DNA of 26,345 nt. Origin: an uncultured Lachnospiraceae bacterium (GTDB taxonomy: Bacteria; Bacillota; Clostridia; Lachnospirales; Lachnospiraceae). Positions 8,469-16,643 of the stretch are shown here, one piece after another. The notes below the pieces were generated by a model. It was not told the origin of the DNA and did not search any database. It saw only the letters and a list, made by a program, of their open reading frames with translations. A program made the position numbers and the translations under genes. Numbering within the stretch: position 1 is the stretch's first letter; each line of letters starts with the position of its first letter. Location of the stretch: the NCBI GenBank assembly GCA_910577645.1, contig CAJTOL010000039.1, positions 1-26,345 of the forward strand, in the 5' to 3' direction.

Positions 8469-9839
8469 TTACTGTGGATTGATTTTCTTTTTTAATATAT
8501 CAATTGTATTTTGCAAAGTAGGATCCTTTGGAATATCTTTGGAAATTTTTTCTATGCCGTGGATGACTGTGGTATGATCTCTTCCTCCTAAAAATTGTCC
8601 TATTTGCTGGAGAGGAGTGCTTGTCATATTACGGCACAAATACATTACAATCTGGCGGGCCCCGGCAATCTCTTTATTTCGTTTTTGTCCTAAAATGTCA
8701 ATGGCTTGGACTCCTAAATGGTCAGAGACAATCTGGAGTATCAGATCAGGAGTTACTTCTCTGGCAACATTTGGGGAGATAAGATCTTTTAAGGCTTCTT
8801 CCGCTAATTCAATGGTGATTTCTTTTTTATCAAGTTTGGAAAGGGCTACGATTTTTGTTAAAGCTCCCTCTAACTCACGGATATTGGATTTAATGTTGGT
8901 GGCAATATATTTGATAACTTCGTTATCTATATTATAGCCTTCCATTTCTTCCTTTTTGCGGAGAATTGCCATCCTGGTTTCATAATCCGGAGATTGAATA
9001 TCCACGGTCAGGCCCCATTCGAAACGGGAACGGAGACGTTCTTCCAAAGTTTCGATTTCTTTTGGGGGTTTATCGGATGATATGATAATCTGCTTTTTAC
9101 ATTCGTGGAGGGCGTTAAAGGTATGGAAAAATTCCTCCTGGGTACTTTCTTTTCCTATAATAAACTGGATATCATCGATTAAAAGTACGTCATTATTCCG
9201 ATATTTTTCCCTGAATTCAGTGGTAGTAATGTTATTTTTGTTACGGATGGCATCAATTAGCTCATTGGTAAATTTTTCTGAGGTTACGTATAAAACCTTG
9301 GAATTGGGATTATTCTTTAATATAAAGTGGGCAATGCTGTGCATTAAGTGGGTTTTTCCAAGACCTACGCCTCCATAAATAAATAAGGGATTGTAAATCT
9401 CACCGGGAGATTCCGCTACTGCCAGGGATGCGGCATGAGCTAAATTATTATTAGCGCCTACTACAAAAGTATCAAAGGTATATTTTGGATTTAAATTGGC
9501 ATTCTGGATAACTTCCGGACTTACTTCTTTGGAATTCTTTTTAATAAGAAGATTCTCCGCGGGAAGGGCTGAAGATTCTATCTCTTCTTTTGATATAAAA
9601 TTGAGTTTACATTCAAATCCCAGCTTTTCTGCAATGGAAACCTCCAATGGAAGACCATATTTTTTGCGGATGTAACTAATCATATTGCTGTCCGGGACAA
9701 CAATAGTTGCTGTATTATGCTCTACATGATGGACTTTTAATGGAAGAAGCCAGGTTTTAAAAGAGATGTCCATAATCTCATGCTCTTCTTTCATATAAAG
9801 AAGGACTTCATCCCAATTTTCTTGTAATTTTTCTATCAT
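8469..9839 (-). CDS. dnaA: Chromosomal replication initiator protein DnaA
   Basis: This 456-aa AAA+ initiator binds DnaA boxes and melts oriC. Domain I is the N-terminal W9...W30 region. Domain III has Walker A GGVGLGKT at 156-163, Walker B LLIDDIQ at 219-225, the arginine-finger region LEERLRSRFEWG around 265-276 and sensor II RELEGAL at 321-327. Domain IV carries the DNA-binding signature GGRDHTTVIHGIEKI at 418-432. The start has AGGAG at good spacing. DnaA boxes flank the gene on both sides. A likely promoter is at 9897-9925. Confidence 0.98.
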   Translation of the reverse strand: MIEKLQENWDEVLLYMKEEHEIMDISFKTWLLPLKVHHVEHNTATIVVPDSNMISYIRKKYGLPLEVSIAEKLGFECKLNFISKEEIESSALPAENLLIKKNSKEVSPEVIQNANLNPKYTFDTFVVGANNNLAHAASLAVAESPGEIYNPLFIYGGVGLGKTHLMHSIAHFILKNNPNSKVLYVTSEKFTNELIDAIRNKNNITTTEFREKYRNNDVLLIDDIQFIIGKESTQEEFFHTFNALHECKKQIIISSDKPPKEIETLEERLRSRFEWGLTVDIQSPDYETRMAILRKKEEMEGYNIDNEVIKYIATNIKSNIRELEGALTKIVALSKLDKKEITIELAEEALKDLISPNVAREVTPDLILQIVSDHLGVQAIDILGQKRNKEIAGARQIVMYLCRNMTSTPLQQIGQFLGGRDHTTVIHGIEKISKDIPKDPTLQNTIDILKKKINPQ

Positions 9840-9896
9840 TTCCGGTCTCCTAATTCCATAAAAAGTGTTAATGCATATTAGCCCAGTATTAATATC

Positions 9897-9925
9897 ATTT
9901 TACATGAAACAGGAAGAGATTTCAA
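9897..9925 (-). promoter_or_regulatory. Likely dnaA promoter
   Basis: On the minus strand TTGAAA (plus 9920-9925), a 17-bp spacer and TAAAAT (plus 9897-9902) lie about 60 nt upstream of the dnaA start. The DnaA-box cluster begins just behind it (from 9953), so autoregulation by DnaA binding is plausible. The motifs are seen directly; the use of this promoter is inferred. Confidence 0.55.
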
Positions 9926-9952
9926 CGAAAATAGAAAAAAATAAAAAAAAAT

Positions 9953-10166
9953 TGTGGAAAACTCCAGAATAAGTATGTGGAAAGGTTGTGTACAAGCTGT
10001 GTATAAACAAAATTAGTGGTGGTTATCCACATATTGTTGAAAAGAATAAATGGGAGTTGTAAACATAGAGAATAGACTGGTAATTTATAAAAAATTGGGA
10101 CAAGCATGTGGAAATATAAAAGTTATTCGACGACTTATCCACAAGTTATCCACACTTTGGGGATAA
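9953..10166. other. oriC: oriC, dnaA-rpmH part: cluster of DnaA boxes
   Basis: Perfect TTATCCACA boxes occur at 10023-10031, 10135-10143 and 10146-10154, the last two separated by only 2 bp. Relaxed boxes on the opposite strand are at 9953-9961 (TTTTCCACA), 9976-9984, 9987-9995 and 9998-10006 (TTATACACA), and a near match TTATCCCCA is at 10158-10166. The area is AT-rich and has no credible gene. The whole 9840-10480 interval is the divergent dnaA/rpmH intergenic region, with this cluster, the hairpins at 10208-10321 and the rpmH promoter. Confidence 0.88.
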
Positions 10167-10207
10167 CATTATGTAAATTAACAATTTTGCTGTTGCAATT
10201 CACAGGG

Positions 10208-10321
10208 TATGAAAAAACGGATGAAAACAGGCGTCAAGTTTACTTGTAAGACAGTTTTCATCCGTTTTTTCATATCGGGCGGATGCCCGATGCTTCTTGC
10301 CCGGCAGAACCGGGCAAGAAG
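10208..10321. repeat. Three consecutive perfect inverted repeats beside oriC
   Basis: Hairpin 1 pairs 10208-10228 with 10254-10274 (21 bp, no mismatch) around a 25-nt loop that itself has a 5-bp inverted repeat (10235-10239 with 10242-10246). Hairpin 2 pairs 10274-10280 with 10285-10291 (7 bp, loop GGAT). Hairpin 3 pairs 10293-10304 with 10310-10321 (12 bp, loop CAGAA). They are nearly contiguous and separate the DnaA boxes from the rpmH promoter. A related sequence, CCGGG(C/T)AAGAAGATA, appears again upstream of parA near 18550. Confidence 0.85.
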
Positions 10322-10369
10322 ATACCCGTAAAAAGTAATTGGCAAAGTAATTTAATTGTGAAATTTTGC

Positions 10370-10398
10370 TTGACTAAGAACTGAACCTTAGATATAAT
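10370..10398 (+). promoter_or_regulatory. rpmH operon promoter
   Basis: TTGACT (10370-10375), a 17-bp spacer and a perfect TATAAT (10393-10398) lie about 80 nt upstream of the rpmH start. This is the only strong plus-strand promoter seen ahead of the rpmH-rnpA-yidD-yidC-jag series. Confidence 0.85.
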
Positions 10399-10480
10399 CA
10401 AAGGGATGTTTAACTAAAATAGTCGGAATATGTTCACTCATATTCTTAAAAGATAGTAGTAAGAGGAGGTGCCCCAGATT

Positions 10481-10615
10481 ATGAAAATGACATTTCAGCC
10501 CAAAAAGAGACAGAGAGCAAAGGTTCATGGCTTTAGAGCTAGAATGAGCAGCGCAGGCGGAAGAAAAGTCTTAGCTGCCAGAAGAGCAAAAGGAAGAGCG
10601 AAACTAACCGCTTAA
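10481..10615 (+). CDS. rpmH: 50S ribosomal protein L34
   Basis: This is a 44-aa, highly basic ribosomal protein. The sequence MKMTFQPKKRQRAKVHGF and the later RMSSAGGRKVLAARRAKGR block are diagnostic of L34, which packs into the 23S rRNA of the large subunit. The ribosome-binding site GAGGAGGT is at 10463-10470. The gene is divergent from dnaA across the origin, as in most Firmicutes, and is followed after 53 bp by rnpA. Confidence 0.97.
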   Translation: MKMTFQPKKRQRAKVHGFRARMSSAGGRKVLAARRAKGRAKLTA

Positions 10616-10623
10616 TGAACGAG

Positions 10624-10650
10624 AGGCCGCAAGAAATTGTGGCCTTTTCT
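10624..10650 (+). terminator. Hairpin with short T run between rpmH and rnpA
   Basis: AGGCCGCAA (10624-10632) pairs with TTGTGGCCT (10638-10646, one GU pair) and is followed by TTTTCTT. It could be a partial terminator or an RNA processing/stability element that lets rpmH be expressed above rnpA. The rnpA ribosome-binding site follows 8 nt later. Confidence 0.55.
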
Positions 10651-10668
10651 TGATTTCAAGGAGATTTG

Positions 10669-11013
10669 ATGAAGCGTTTTAGTTCCATTAAAAAAAACAG
10701 GGATTTCCAAAATATTTACGATACGGGTAAATCCTATGCAAACAGACAATTGGTCATGTATGTATCTGAGAATTTTTCTGAGGATACCAGAATTGGAATA
10801 TCCGTCAGCAAGAAAGTGGGAAACAGCGTAGTCCGTCATCATATGACCAGATTGCTCAGAGAAGTATTTCGTTTAAACAAACAGAACATCCGGCGGGGGT
10901 TAGACATCATAGTCGTTGTCAGAGTGGCAGCGAAAACGTCAGATTATAAACAATTAGAAGGTGCATTTCTGCACCTGTGCGGACTGCATAACATTAAATT
11001 AGAATCGAAGTGA
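10669..11013 (+). CDS. rnpA: Ribonuclease P protein component
   Basis: This 114-aa basic protein is the subunit that binds the RNase P RNA and the 5' leader of pre-tRNA. It has the N-terminal KRFSSIKKNRDFQNIY block and the RNR-like signature RIGISVSKKVGNSVVRHHMTR typical of RnpA. The ATG at 10669 is preferred over an in-frame TTG at 10666 because AAGGAG (10658-10663) is then 5 nt away rather than 2. It lies directly after rpmH, and its stop overlaps or abuts yidD. Confidence 0.95.
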   Translation: MKRFSSIKKNRDFQNIYDTGKSYANRQLVMYVSENFSEDTRIGISVSKKVGNSVVRHHMTRLLREVFRLNKQNIRRGLDIIVVVRVAAKTSDYKQLEGAFLHLCGLHNIKLESK

Positions 11014-11018
11014 ATCTT

Positions 11019-11234
11019 ATGATAGCAAAGTTTTTTATTTTGTTGATTCGGGGATATCAAATTTATTTGTCTCCATTGAAGGTCAGGACTCACTGCATTT
11101 ATATGCCTACATGTTCTCAATACGCCATTGAGGCATTGAAAAAATATGGCGCTGTAAAGGGTACTTGGTTGACCTGTAAGAGGATTCTTCGCTGTAATCC
11201 TTTTGCAGACGGCGGTTATGATCCAGTTCCGTAA
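11019..11234 (+). CDS. yidD: Membrane protein insertion efficiency factor YidD
   Basis: This is a 71-aa protein with an N-terminal amphipathic segment (FFILLIRGYQIYLSPL) followed by the conserved MPTCSQYAIEAL, RILRCNPF and GGYDPVP blocks that define YidD, which assists YidC at the inner membrane. The ATG at 11019 gives the typical family N-terminus. A GTG at 11010 overlapping the rnpA stop would add three residues. The ribosome-binding site is weak, so translational coupling to rnpA is likely. Confidence 0.92.
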   Translation: MIAKFFILLIRGYQIYLSPLKVRTHCIYMPTCSQYAIEALKKYGAVKGTWLTCKRILRCNPFADGGYDPVP

Positions 11235-11252
11235 GCTTGAGGAGGTAATTCA

Positions 11253-12506
11253 TTGTTAGTATTAACAAAATCCCATGACTTTTTTTCGTTTGGTCCGGTG
11301 GCTGATATTTTAGGCTGGATCATGGAACTTTTGTTCCGGTTTACCGGTATGTTTGGTATTATGAATATCGGCCTTTGTATTATTTTATTTACATTGGTAA
11401 TTAAGCTGGTTTTATTTCCATTAACAATTAAACAGCAGAAATCTTCTAAGCTGATGGCTGTTATGCAGCCGGAGATTAATGCAATCCAGCAGAAGTATAA
11501 AGGAAAGACGGATCAGCAGTCTATGATGCTTCAGCAGCAGGAGATGAAGGCGGTTTATGAAAAATATGGTACTTCTATGACCGGCGGCTGCGTGCAGTTA
11601 TTGATTCAGATGCCTATTTTGTTTGCATTGTACAGGGTTATTATTAATATTCCGGCATATGTACCTTCTGTAAGGGTTTTCTTTGATAATGTTGTTAATG
11701 CTATTGGGGGAATGAATGCAGCAGATACTCTTACAAAGTTTGCTACAGATAATAATATTTCCATGTCAACTATCAAAGCGATTACGGATAATGATAAAAT
11801 TGTGGATTTATTATATAAGCTGACTCCGGATCAATGGACAAGCTTAACCAATCTATTTCCTCAGGCTCAGCAGGTAATTACAGAAAATGCCCAGCAGATT
11901 GAGAAGATGAACTCTTTTTTGGGAGTAAATCTGGCAGTGGCGCCCTGGCAGGGATTTGAGCCTAATTTAGCATGGATTATTCCGATTCTTGCAGGTTTAA
12001 GCCAATGGTACAGCACTAAGCTTATGAGCTCCACCAATAAGTCTATGACAGATGAAAATGCTCCAGGGGCAGCTATGATGAAGTCTATGAACATCTATAT
12101 GCCTTTAATGTCTGTATTTTTCTGTTTTACTTTTGCATCTGGTATTGGTATTTACTGGGTTGCCAGCAGTGTATTTATGATCATTCAGCAGTGGATTGTA
12201 AATGCCCGTTTAAACAATATTGATATGGATGAGTTAATTAAGCAAAATGTAGAAAAGGCTAATAAAAAGCGTGCAAAACAGGGGCTTCCTCCGGTAAAGC
12301 AGAATCAAAACGCAAGTCAGGATTGGAAGCATCTCCAGGAGGTTAATGAGAAAAAAGAAGCAGACAGAATGGAGAAGATCGCCAAAAGTCAGGTTTTGGC
12401 AAAGGAATCCACTGAATATTATAATCAGAATGCAAAGCCGGGGAGTTTGGCTGCCAAGGCAAATATGGTAAAGATGTATAACGAGAAGAACGAAAAGCGT
12501 AAATAA
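11253..12506 (+). CDS. yidC: Membrane protein insertase YidC/OxaA
   Basis: This 417-aa insertase helps fold and insert inner membrane proteins with or without SecYEG. It starts at TTG 11253, which has GGAGG 7 nt upstream. Hydrophobic segments are near 17-56, 112-131, 237-255 and 283-316, matching the YidC2 core. QQKSSKLMAVMQPEI follows the first core helix. The groove position that is usually Arg appears to be Lys51 (VIKLVLFPL). An extracytoplasmic insert of roughly 100 residues (about 135-235) is larger than in Bacillus SpoIIIJ. The C-terminal tail is long, charged and basic. No lipobox is visible at the N-terminus, unlike Bacillus homologues. Confidence 0.94.
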   Translation: MLVLTKSHDFFSFGPVADILGWIMELLFRFTGMFGIMNIGLCIILFTLVIKLVLFPLTIKQQKSSKLMAVMQPEINAIQQKYKGKTDQQSMMLQQQEMKAVYEKYGTSMTGGCVQLLIQMPILFALYRVIINIPAYVPSVRVFFDNVVNAIGGMNAADTLTKFATDNNISMSTIKAITDNDKIVDLLYKLTPDQWTSLTNLFPQAQQVITENAQQIEKMNSFLGVNLAVAPWQGFEPNLAWIIPILAGLSQWYSTKLMSSTNKSMTDENAPGAAMMKSMNIYMPLMSVFFCFTFASGIGIYWVASSVFMIIQQWIVNARLNNIDMDELIKQNVEKANKKRAKQGLPPVKQNQNASQDWKHLQEVNEKKEADRMEKIAKSQVLAKESTEYYNQNAKPGSLAAKANMVKMYNEKNEKRK

Positions 12507-12521
12507 TCGGGAGGGGTTGCT

Positions 12522-13193
12522 ATGGAGATGATTACAGTTTCTGCAAAAACAGTGGATGAAGCAGTGACAAAGGCATTGATCCAACTGGAGACCACCAGTG
12601 ATAAGCTGGTTTATGAAGTGGTTGATAAAGGTAGCGCAGGATTTTTAGGAATCGGTGCAAAACCGGCTGTTATCAAAGCCGGCAAGCAGGAGACCATTGA
12701 GGATAAGGCAAGAGATTTCCTGAATCGGGTATTTGAGGCTATGAATCTTCCGGTAACCATTGAGATTTCCTATGATGAAGAGGAAAAAGAAATGTCTATC
12801 AATCTGGTAGGCGATGATATGGGAATTTTGATTGGTAAGAGAGGCCAGACTTTAGATTCTCTTCAATATTTGGTAAGCATGGTATTAAATAAAGGAAACG
12901 AAGGATATTTGAGAGTAAAGCTGGACACGGAAAATTACCGTGCCAGAAGAAAAGAAACTCTGGAAACCCTGGCAAAAAATATTGCTTATAAAGTTAAGAG
13001 AACAAAGAGAAGCGTTTCTTTAGAGCCTATGAATCCCTATGAAAGAAGAATTATTCATGCAGCTCTTCAAAATGATAAGTATGTGACTACCAGAAGTGAA
13101 GGTGAGGATCCCTTCCGCCATGTTGTAATTTTCTTAAAGAAGGATGTAAACCGGAGAGAGCGTTATTCCAACAGAGAGAAAAGAGATTCATAA
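12522..13193 (+). CDS. jag: RNA-binding protein Jag/KhpB (SpoIIIJ-associated)
   Basis: This 223-aa protein has three parts: a Jag-N domain (about 1-51), a KH domain with the GKRG loop at 105-108 (GILIGKRGQTLDSLQYL), and an R3H domain near 159-207 with R175-x3-H179 and SEGEDPFRHVV. KhpB proteins bind many RNAs with KhpA and affect cell elongation and division in other Firmicutes. It is directly downstream of yidC with a GGGAGG site, the usual pairing. Confidence 0.93.
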   Translation: MEMITVSAKTVDEAVTKALIQLETTSDKLVYEVVDKGSAGFLGIGAKPAVIKAGKQETIEDKARDFLNRVFEAMNLPVTIEISYDEEEKEMSINLVGDDMGILIGKRGQTLDSLQYLVSMVLNKGNEGYLRVKLDTENYRARRKETLETLAKNIAYKVKRTKRSVSLEPMNPYERRIIHAALQNDKYVTTRSEGEDPFRHVVIFLKKDVNRRERYSNREKRDS

Positions 13194-13227
13194 TAAATTT
13201 TTATAGTAATTATTGGTAATAGGGCGG

Positions 13228-13283
13228 ATGCTGCCGGGATTGTCAAGGGGTTAATAAACCGCTGGCAGCCAGGCAGCATTTTT
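13228..13283 (+). terminator. Candidate terminator/attenuator ahead of mnmE
   Basis: ATGCTGCC (13228-13235) pairs with GGCAGCAT (13272-13279) and is followed by five T (13279-13283). The enclosed loop is about 36 nt. A competing smaller pairing, GCATT with AATGC, covers the T run. The element lies between jag and mnmE, so it may end the upstream operon or modulate readthrough. Confidence 0.5.
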
Positions 13284-13326
13284 AATGCAGCAGTCTGAAT
13301 GATTGCTTTTTAATCGAGGAGTATTT

Positions 13327-14700
13327 ATGAAGAGAGAAACCATAGCAGCCATAGCTACTGCCGTAAGTAATTCTGGAATCGGAATAGTCCGTGTCAGCGG
13401 TCCGGAAGCTTTTGAGATTACAGATAAAATTTTTGTGCGGAAAAATGTAAGAAGCTTAAAAGAAGAGAATGGAAACACAATACATTACGGATTTATCCAG
13501 GATGGAAATAAGCGTCTGGACGAGGTGCTGGTTATGGTTATGAAGGCTCCTCACAGCTATACAGCAGAGGATACGGTGGAGATCGATTGTCACGGAGGAG
13601 TTCTGATTGTTAAAAAGATCCTGGAGCTGGTTATCCGCAATGGGGCCAGAGCAGCAGAACCGGGAGAGTTTACCAAACGGGCATTTTTAAACGGCAGAAT
13701 CGATCTGTCTCAGGCAGAAGCAGTTATGGATGTGATTCAGGCTAAAAATGAATATGCTTTAAAAAGTTCTCTTGATCAGCTTAGTGGATTTATGTCCAGA
13801 AAAATAAGAGATTTGCGGGAAAAGATTTTGTATGAAATTGCATTTATTGAGTCTGCTCTGGACGATCCGGAACATATTTCTTTGAATGGCTATGCGGAAA
13901 AGCTTTTGACAAAAGTAGGGGAGTGGATAAGTCAGGTAAAAAAGCTTTTGGAATCTGCAGATAACGGCAGGGTTATGACAGAAGGAATCAAAACGGTTAT
14001 TTTAGGAAAACCAAATGCAGGAAAATCATCTTTAATGAACATACTTTTAGGGCAAGAGAGGGCAATTGTCACAGAAATAGCAGGGACTACCAGAGATACT
14101 CTGGAAGAAAATATTTATCTTCATGGTATTAGTTTAAATGTGGTAGATACTGCGGGAATTCGAGAGACAGAGGATGTGGTTGAAAAAATAGGAGTTGTAA
14201 GGGCTATGTCTGAGGCAGAATCGGCAGATTTGATAATCTATGTAGTGGACGGATCTTGTCCTTTGGATAAGAATGATCAGGAAATTATGGATTTTATTCG
14301 GGAAAAGCAGGCTGTAGTTTTATTAAATAAGTCGGATCTTGATATGGTAGTATCAAAAGAAGAACTGGAACAGAGGTCTGAGCACAGGGTGATTTCTATT
14401 TCCGCCAAGGAACAGACAGGGATGGAAGCTTTGGAAGAAGAGATAAAGTCAATGTTTTACCAGGGAGAGATTGGGTTTAATGATGAAATTTATATTACCA
14501 ATGTGAGGCATAAGGAAGCATTGGAGAAAACTTTAGAAAGCTTTCATATGGTAAAGGAAAGTATTGAAAACGGAATGCCGGAAGATTTTTATTCGATTGA
14601 TTTAATGGGGGCCTACAGCCAATTAGGATCAATTATTGGAGAAGAGGTAGGAGAGGATTTAGTAAATGAAATTTTCAGTAAATTCTGTATGGGAAAATAG
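13327..14700 (+). CDS. mnmE: tRNA uridine-5-carboxymethylaminomethyl modification GTPase MnmE
   Basis: This 457-aa GTPase acts with MnmG to form cmnm5U at the wobble position of tRNAs reading A/G-ending codons. The N-terminal formyl-THF-binding-like domain begins MKRETIAAIATAVSNSGIGIVRVSG. The G domain has G1 GKPNAGKS (227-234), the G2 region GTTRDT, G3 DTAG (274-277) and G4 NKSD (334-337). The C-terminus ends in the catalytic CxGK motif (C454, CMGK). The ATG at 13327 is used because it has CGAGGAG upstream and the canonical start; the open frame extends 8 codons further. mnmG follows 18 bp later. Confidence 0.97.
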   Translation: MKRETIAAIATAVSNSGIGIVRVSGPEAFEITDKIFVRKNVRSLKEENGNTIHYGFIQDGNKRLDEVLVMVMKAPHSYTAEDTVEIDCHGGVLIVKKILELVIRNGARAAEPGEFTKRAFLNGRIDLSQAEAVMDVIQAKNEYALKSSLDQLSGFMSRKIRDLREKILYEIAFIESALDDPEHISLNGYAEKLLTKVGEWISQVKKLLESADNGRVMTEGIKTVILGKPNAGKSSLMNILLGQERAIVTEIAGTTRDTLEENIYLHGISLNVVDTAGIRETEDVVEKIGVVRAMSEAESADLIIYVVDGSCPLDKNDQEIMDFIREKQAVVLLNKSDLDMVVSKEELEQRSEHRVISISAKEQTGMEALEEEIKSMFYQGEIGFNDEIYITNVRHKEALEKTLESFHMVKESIENGMPEDFYSIDLMGAYSQLGSIIGEEVGEDLVNEIFSKFCMGK

Positions 14701-14718
14701 GCAGAATGGAGGAAAAGG

Positions 14719-16623
14719 ATGCCATATTTAGAGGAAACTTATGATATGATAGTGGTCGGAGCCGGACATGCGGGCTGTGAGGCTGCCCTTGCAGGAGCCA
14801 GGCTGGGTCTGGAGACGATTATGTTTACTGTCAGTGTGGACAGTATTGCTTTAATGCCTTGTAATCCTAATATAGGAGGAAGTTCTAAAGGACATTTGGT
14901 TCGGGAGTTGGACGCTTTAGGCGGGGAGATGGGAAAAAATATTGATAAAACTTTTATTCAGTCCAAGATGTTAAATGAATCAAAAGGCCCGGCAGTTCAT
15001 TCTCTCAGGGCGCAGGCAGATAAGCAAGAATATACCAGGCATATGAGAAATACCCTGGAAAATACGGATCATTTAACTATTCGCCAGGCTGAGGTCTCAG
15101 AAATTCTGGTGGAAAGCGGAAAAATTGCCGGAGTAAAAACTCATTCAGGGGCTGTTTACCATGGAAAGGCAGTTGTTCTTGCTACTGGTACTTACCTGAA
15201 AGCCCGCTGTATTTATGGGGATGTAAGTAATCCCACCGGACCAAATGGACTTCAGGCAGCTAACTATTTGACAGATTCCTTAAAGTCTTATGGTATCGAA
15301 ATGTTTCGATTTAAGACGGGAACTCCTGCCAGAGTGGATAAAAGAAGTATTGATTTTTCTAAGATGGAGGAACAAAAGGGAGACGAGAGAGTAGTGCCAT
15401 TTTCTTTTTCTACAGATTTGAAGTCTGTGCAAAAGGAACAGGTATCATGTTGGCTTACTTATACCAATGAAGAAACCCACAGAATTATCAGAGAAAATCT
15501 GGATAGATCTCCTTTGTTTTCCGGTGCTATTGAGGGGACAGGCCCTAGATATTGTCCATCGATAGAGGATAAGGTAGTAAAATTCCCGGATAAAGACAGG
15601 CATCAGGTGTTTGTAGAGCCGGAAGGGCTTTATACAAATGAAATGTATTTGGGAGGAATGTCCAGCTCTCTTCCGGAAGATGTCCAATATGCTATGTACC
15701 GGACAGTCCCTGGTTTGGAAAATGTAAAAATTGTTCGGAATGCTTATGCTATTGAGTACGATTGTATTAATTCTTTGGAACTAAAAAATACTTTGGAATT
15801 TAAAAAAATTTCCGGACTGTTTAGCGGAGGACAGTTTAATGGAAGCTCTGGCTATGAGGAAGCTGCTGTTCAGGGATTTATGGCTGGAGTCAATGCGGCA
15901 ATGAAGATCATGGAGAGAGAGCAGATAGTATTAGATCGTTCTCAGGCATATATAGGTGTTTTAATTGATGATTTGGTGACAAAGGAAAATCATGAGCCTT
16001 ATCGTATGATGACTTCCCGGGCAGAATACCGTTTACTTTTGCGGCAGGATAATGCAGATTTACGACTTGGGAAAATCGGTTATGAGATTGGATTGGTTAG
16101 TCAGGATGAATATGAAAAGATATTAGATAAAGAAAAAGGGATTACAGAAGAAGTAGAGAGGCTGAATCATACCAGTATAGGAGCCAGTCCAAATGTACAG
16201 GAATTTTTATCTTCTCATGGAAGTACTCCTCTTAAAACAGGGGCAACTTTGGCTGAGTTAGTTCGTCGTCCTGAACTTGACTATTTTATGTTAACTGAAA
16301 TAGATAAAAAGCGTCCAATATTAGCGGAAGATGTACAGGAACAAGTTAACATAAATATTAAATATGAAGGATATATACGCCGCCAGATGCAGCAGGTAGC
16401 TCAGTTTAAAAAGATGGAAGGCAAACGGTTACCAGAAAATTTTGATTATTCTGTTGTGAAAAGTTTGAGAAAAGAAGCGGTTCAGAAATTGAATCAGTTT
16501 CAGCCTGCATCAGTTGGACAGGCATCTCGGATTTCCGGAGTGTCCCCGGCAGATATTTCAGTTCTTTTGGTTTATTTGGAACAGAGTAGACAGGAAAGAA
16601 ATTTAGCGGAAAAAAGTAGTTGA
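14719..16623 (+). CDS. mnmG: tRNA uridine-5-carboxymethylaminomethyl modification enzyme MnmG (GidA)
   Basis: This 634-aa flavoprotein is the partner of MnmE. The FAD-binding Rossmann motif GAGHAGCEAA is at 14-23. NPNIGGSSKGHLVRELDALGG and the later GGQFNGSSGYEEAA and TSRAEYRLLLRQDNAD blocks are diagnostic. The C-terminal helical domain ends near 620, as in the family. The start has GGAGG. Its stop overlaps a TTG that opens the rsmG frame, but the real rsmG start is 20 nt downstream. Confidence 0.98.
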   Translation: MPYLEETYDMIVVGAGHAGCEAALAGARLGLETIMFTVSVDSIALMPCNPNIGGSSKGHLVRELDALGGEMGKNIDKTFIQSKMLNESKGPAVHSLRAQADKQEYTRHMRNTLENTDHLTIRQAEVSEILVESGKIAGVKTHSGAVYHGKAVVLATGTYLKARCIYGDVSNPTGPNGLQAANYLTDSLKSYGIEMFRFKTGTPARVDKRSIDFSKMEEQKGDERVVPFSFSTDLKSVQKEQVSCWLTYTNEETHRIIRENLDRSPLFSGAIEGTGPRYCPSIEDKVVKFPDKDRHQVFVEPEGLYTNEMYLGGMSSSLPEDVQYAMYRTVPGLENVKIVRNAYAIEYDCINSLELKNTLEFKKISGLFSGGQFNGSSGYEEAAVQGFMAGVNAAMKIMEREQIVLDRSQAYIGVLIDDLVTKENHEPYRMMTSRAEYRLLLRQDNADLRLGKIGYEIGLVSQDEYEKILDKEKGITEEVERLNHTSIGASPNVQEFLSSHGSTPLKTGATLAELVRRPELDYFMLTEIDKKRPILAEDVQEQVNINIKYEGYIRRQMQQVAQFKKMEGKRLPENFDYSVVKSLRKEAVQKLNQFQPASVGQASRISGVSPADISVLLVYLEQSRQERNLAEKSS

Positions 16624-16643
16624 ATTTTCAGAATGGAGATTTT

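Noticed and set aside
10123..10132. Spo0A-box-like TTCGACG near the DnaA boxes
   Set aside because: One mismatch to the 7-bp consensus and no second copy, so not supported.
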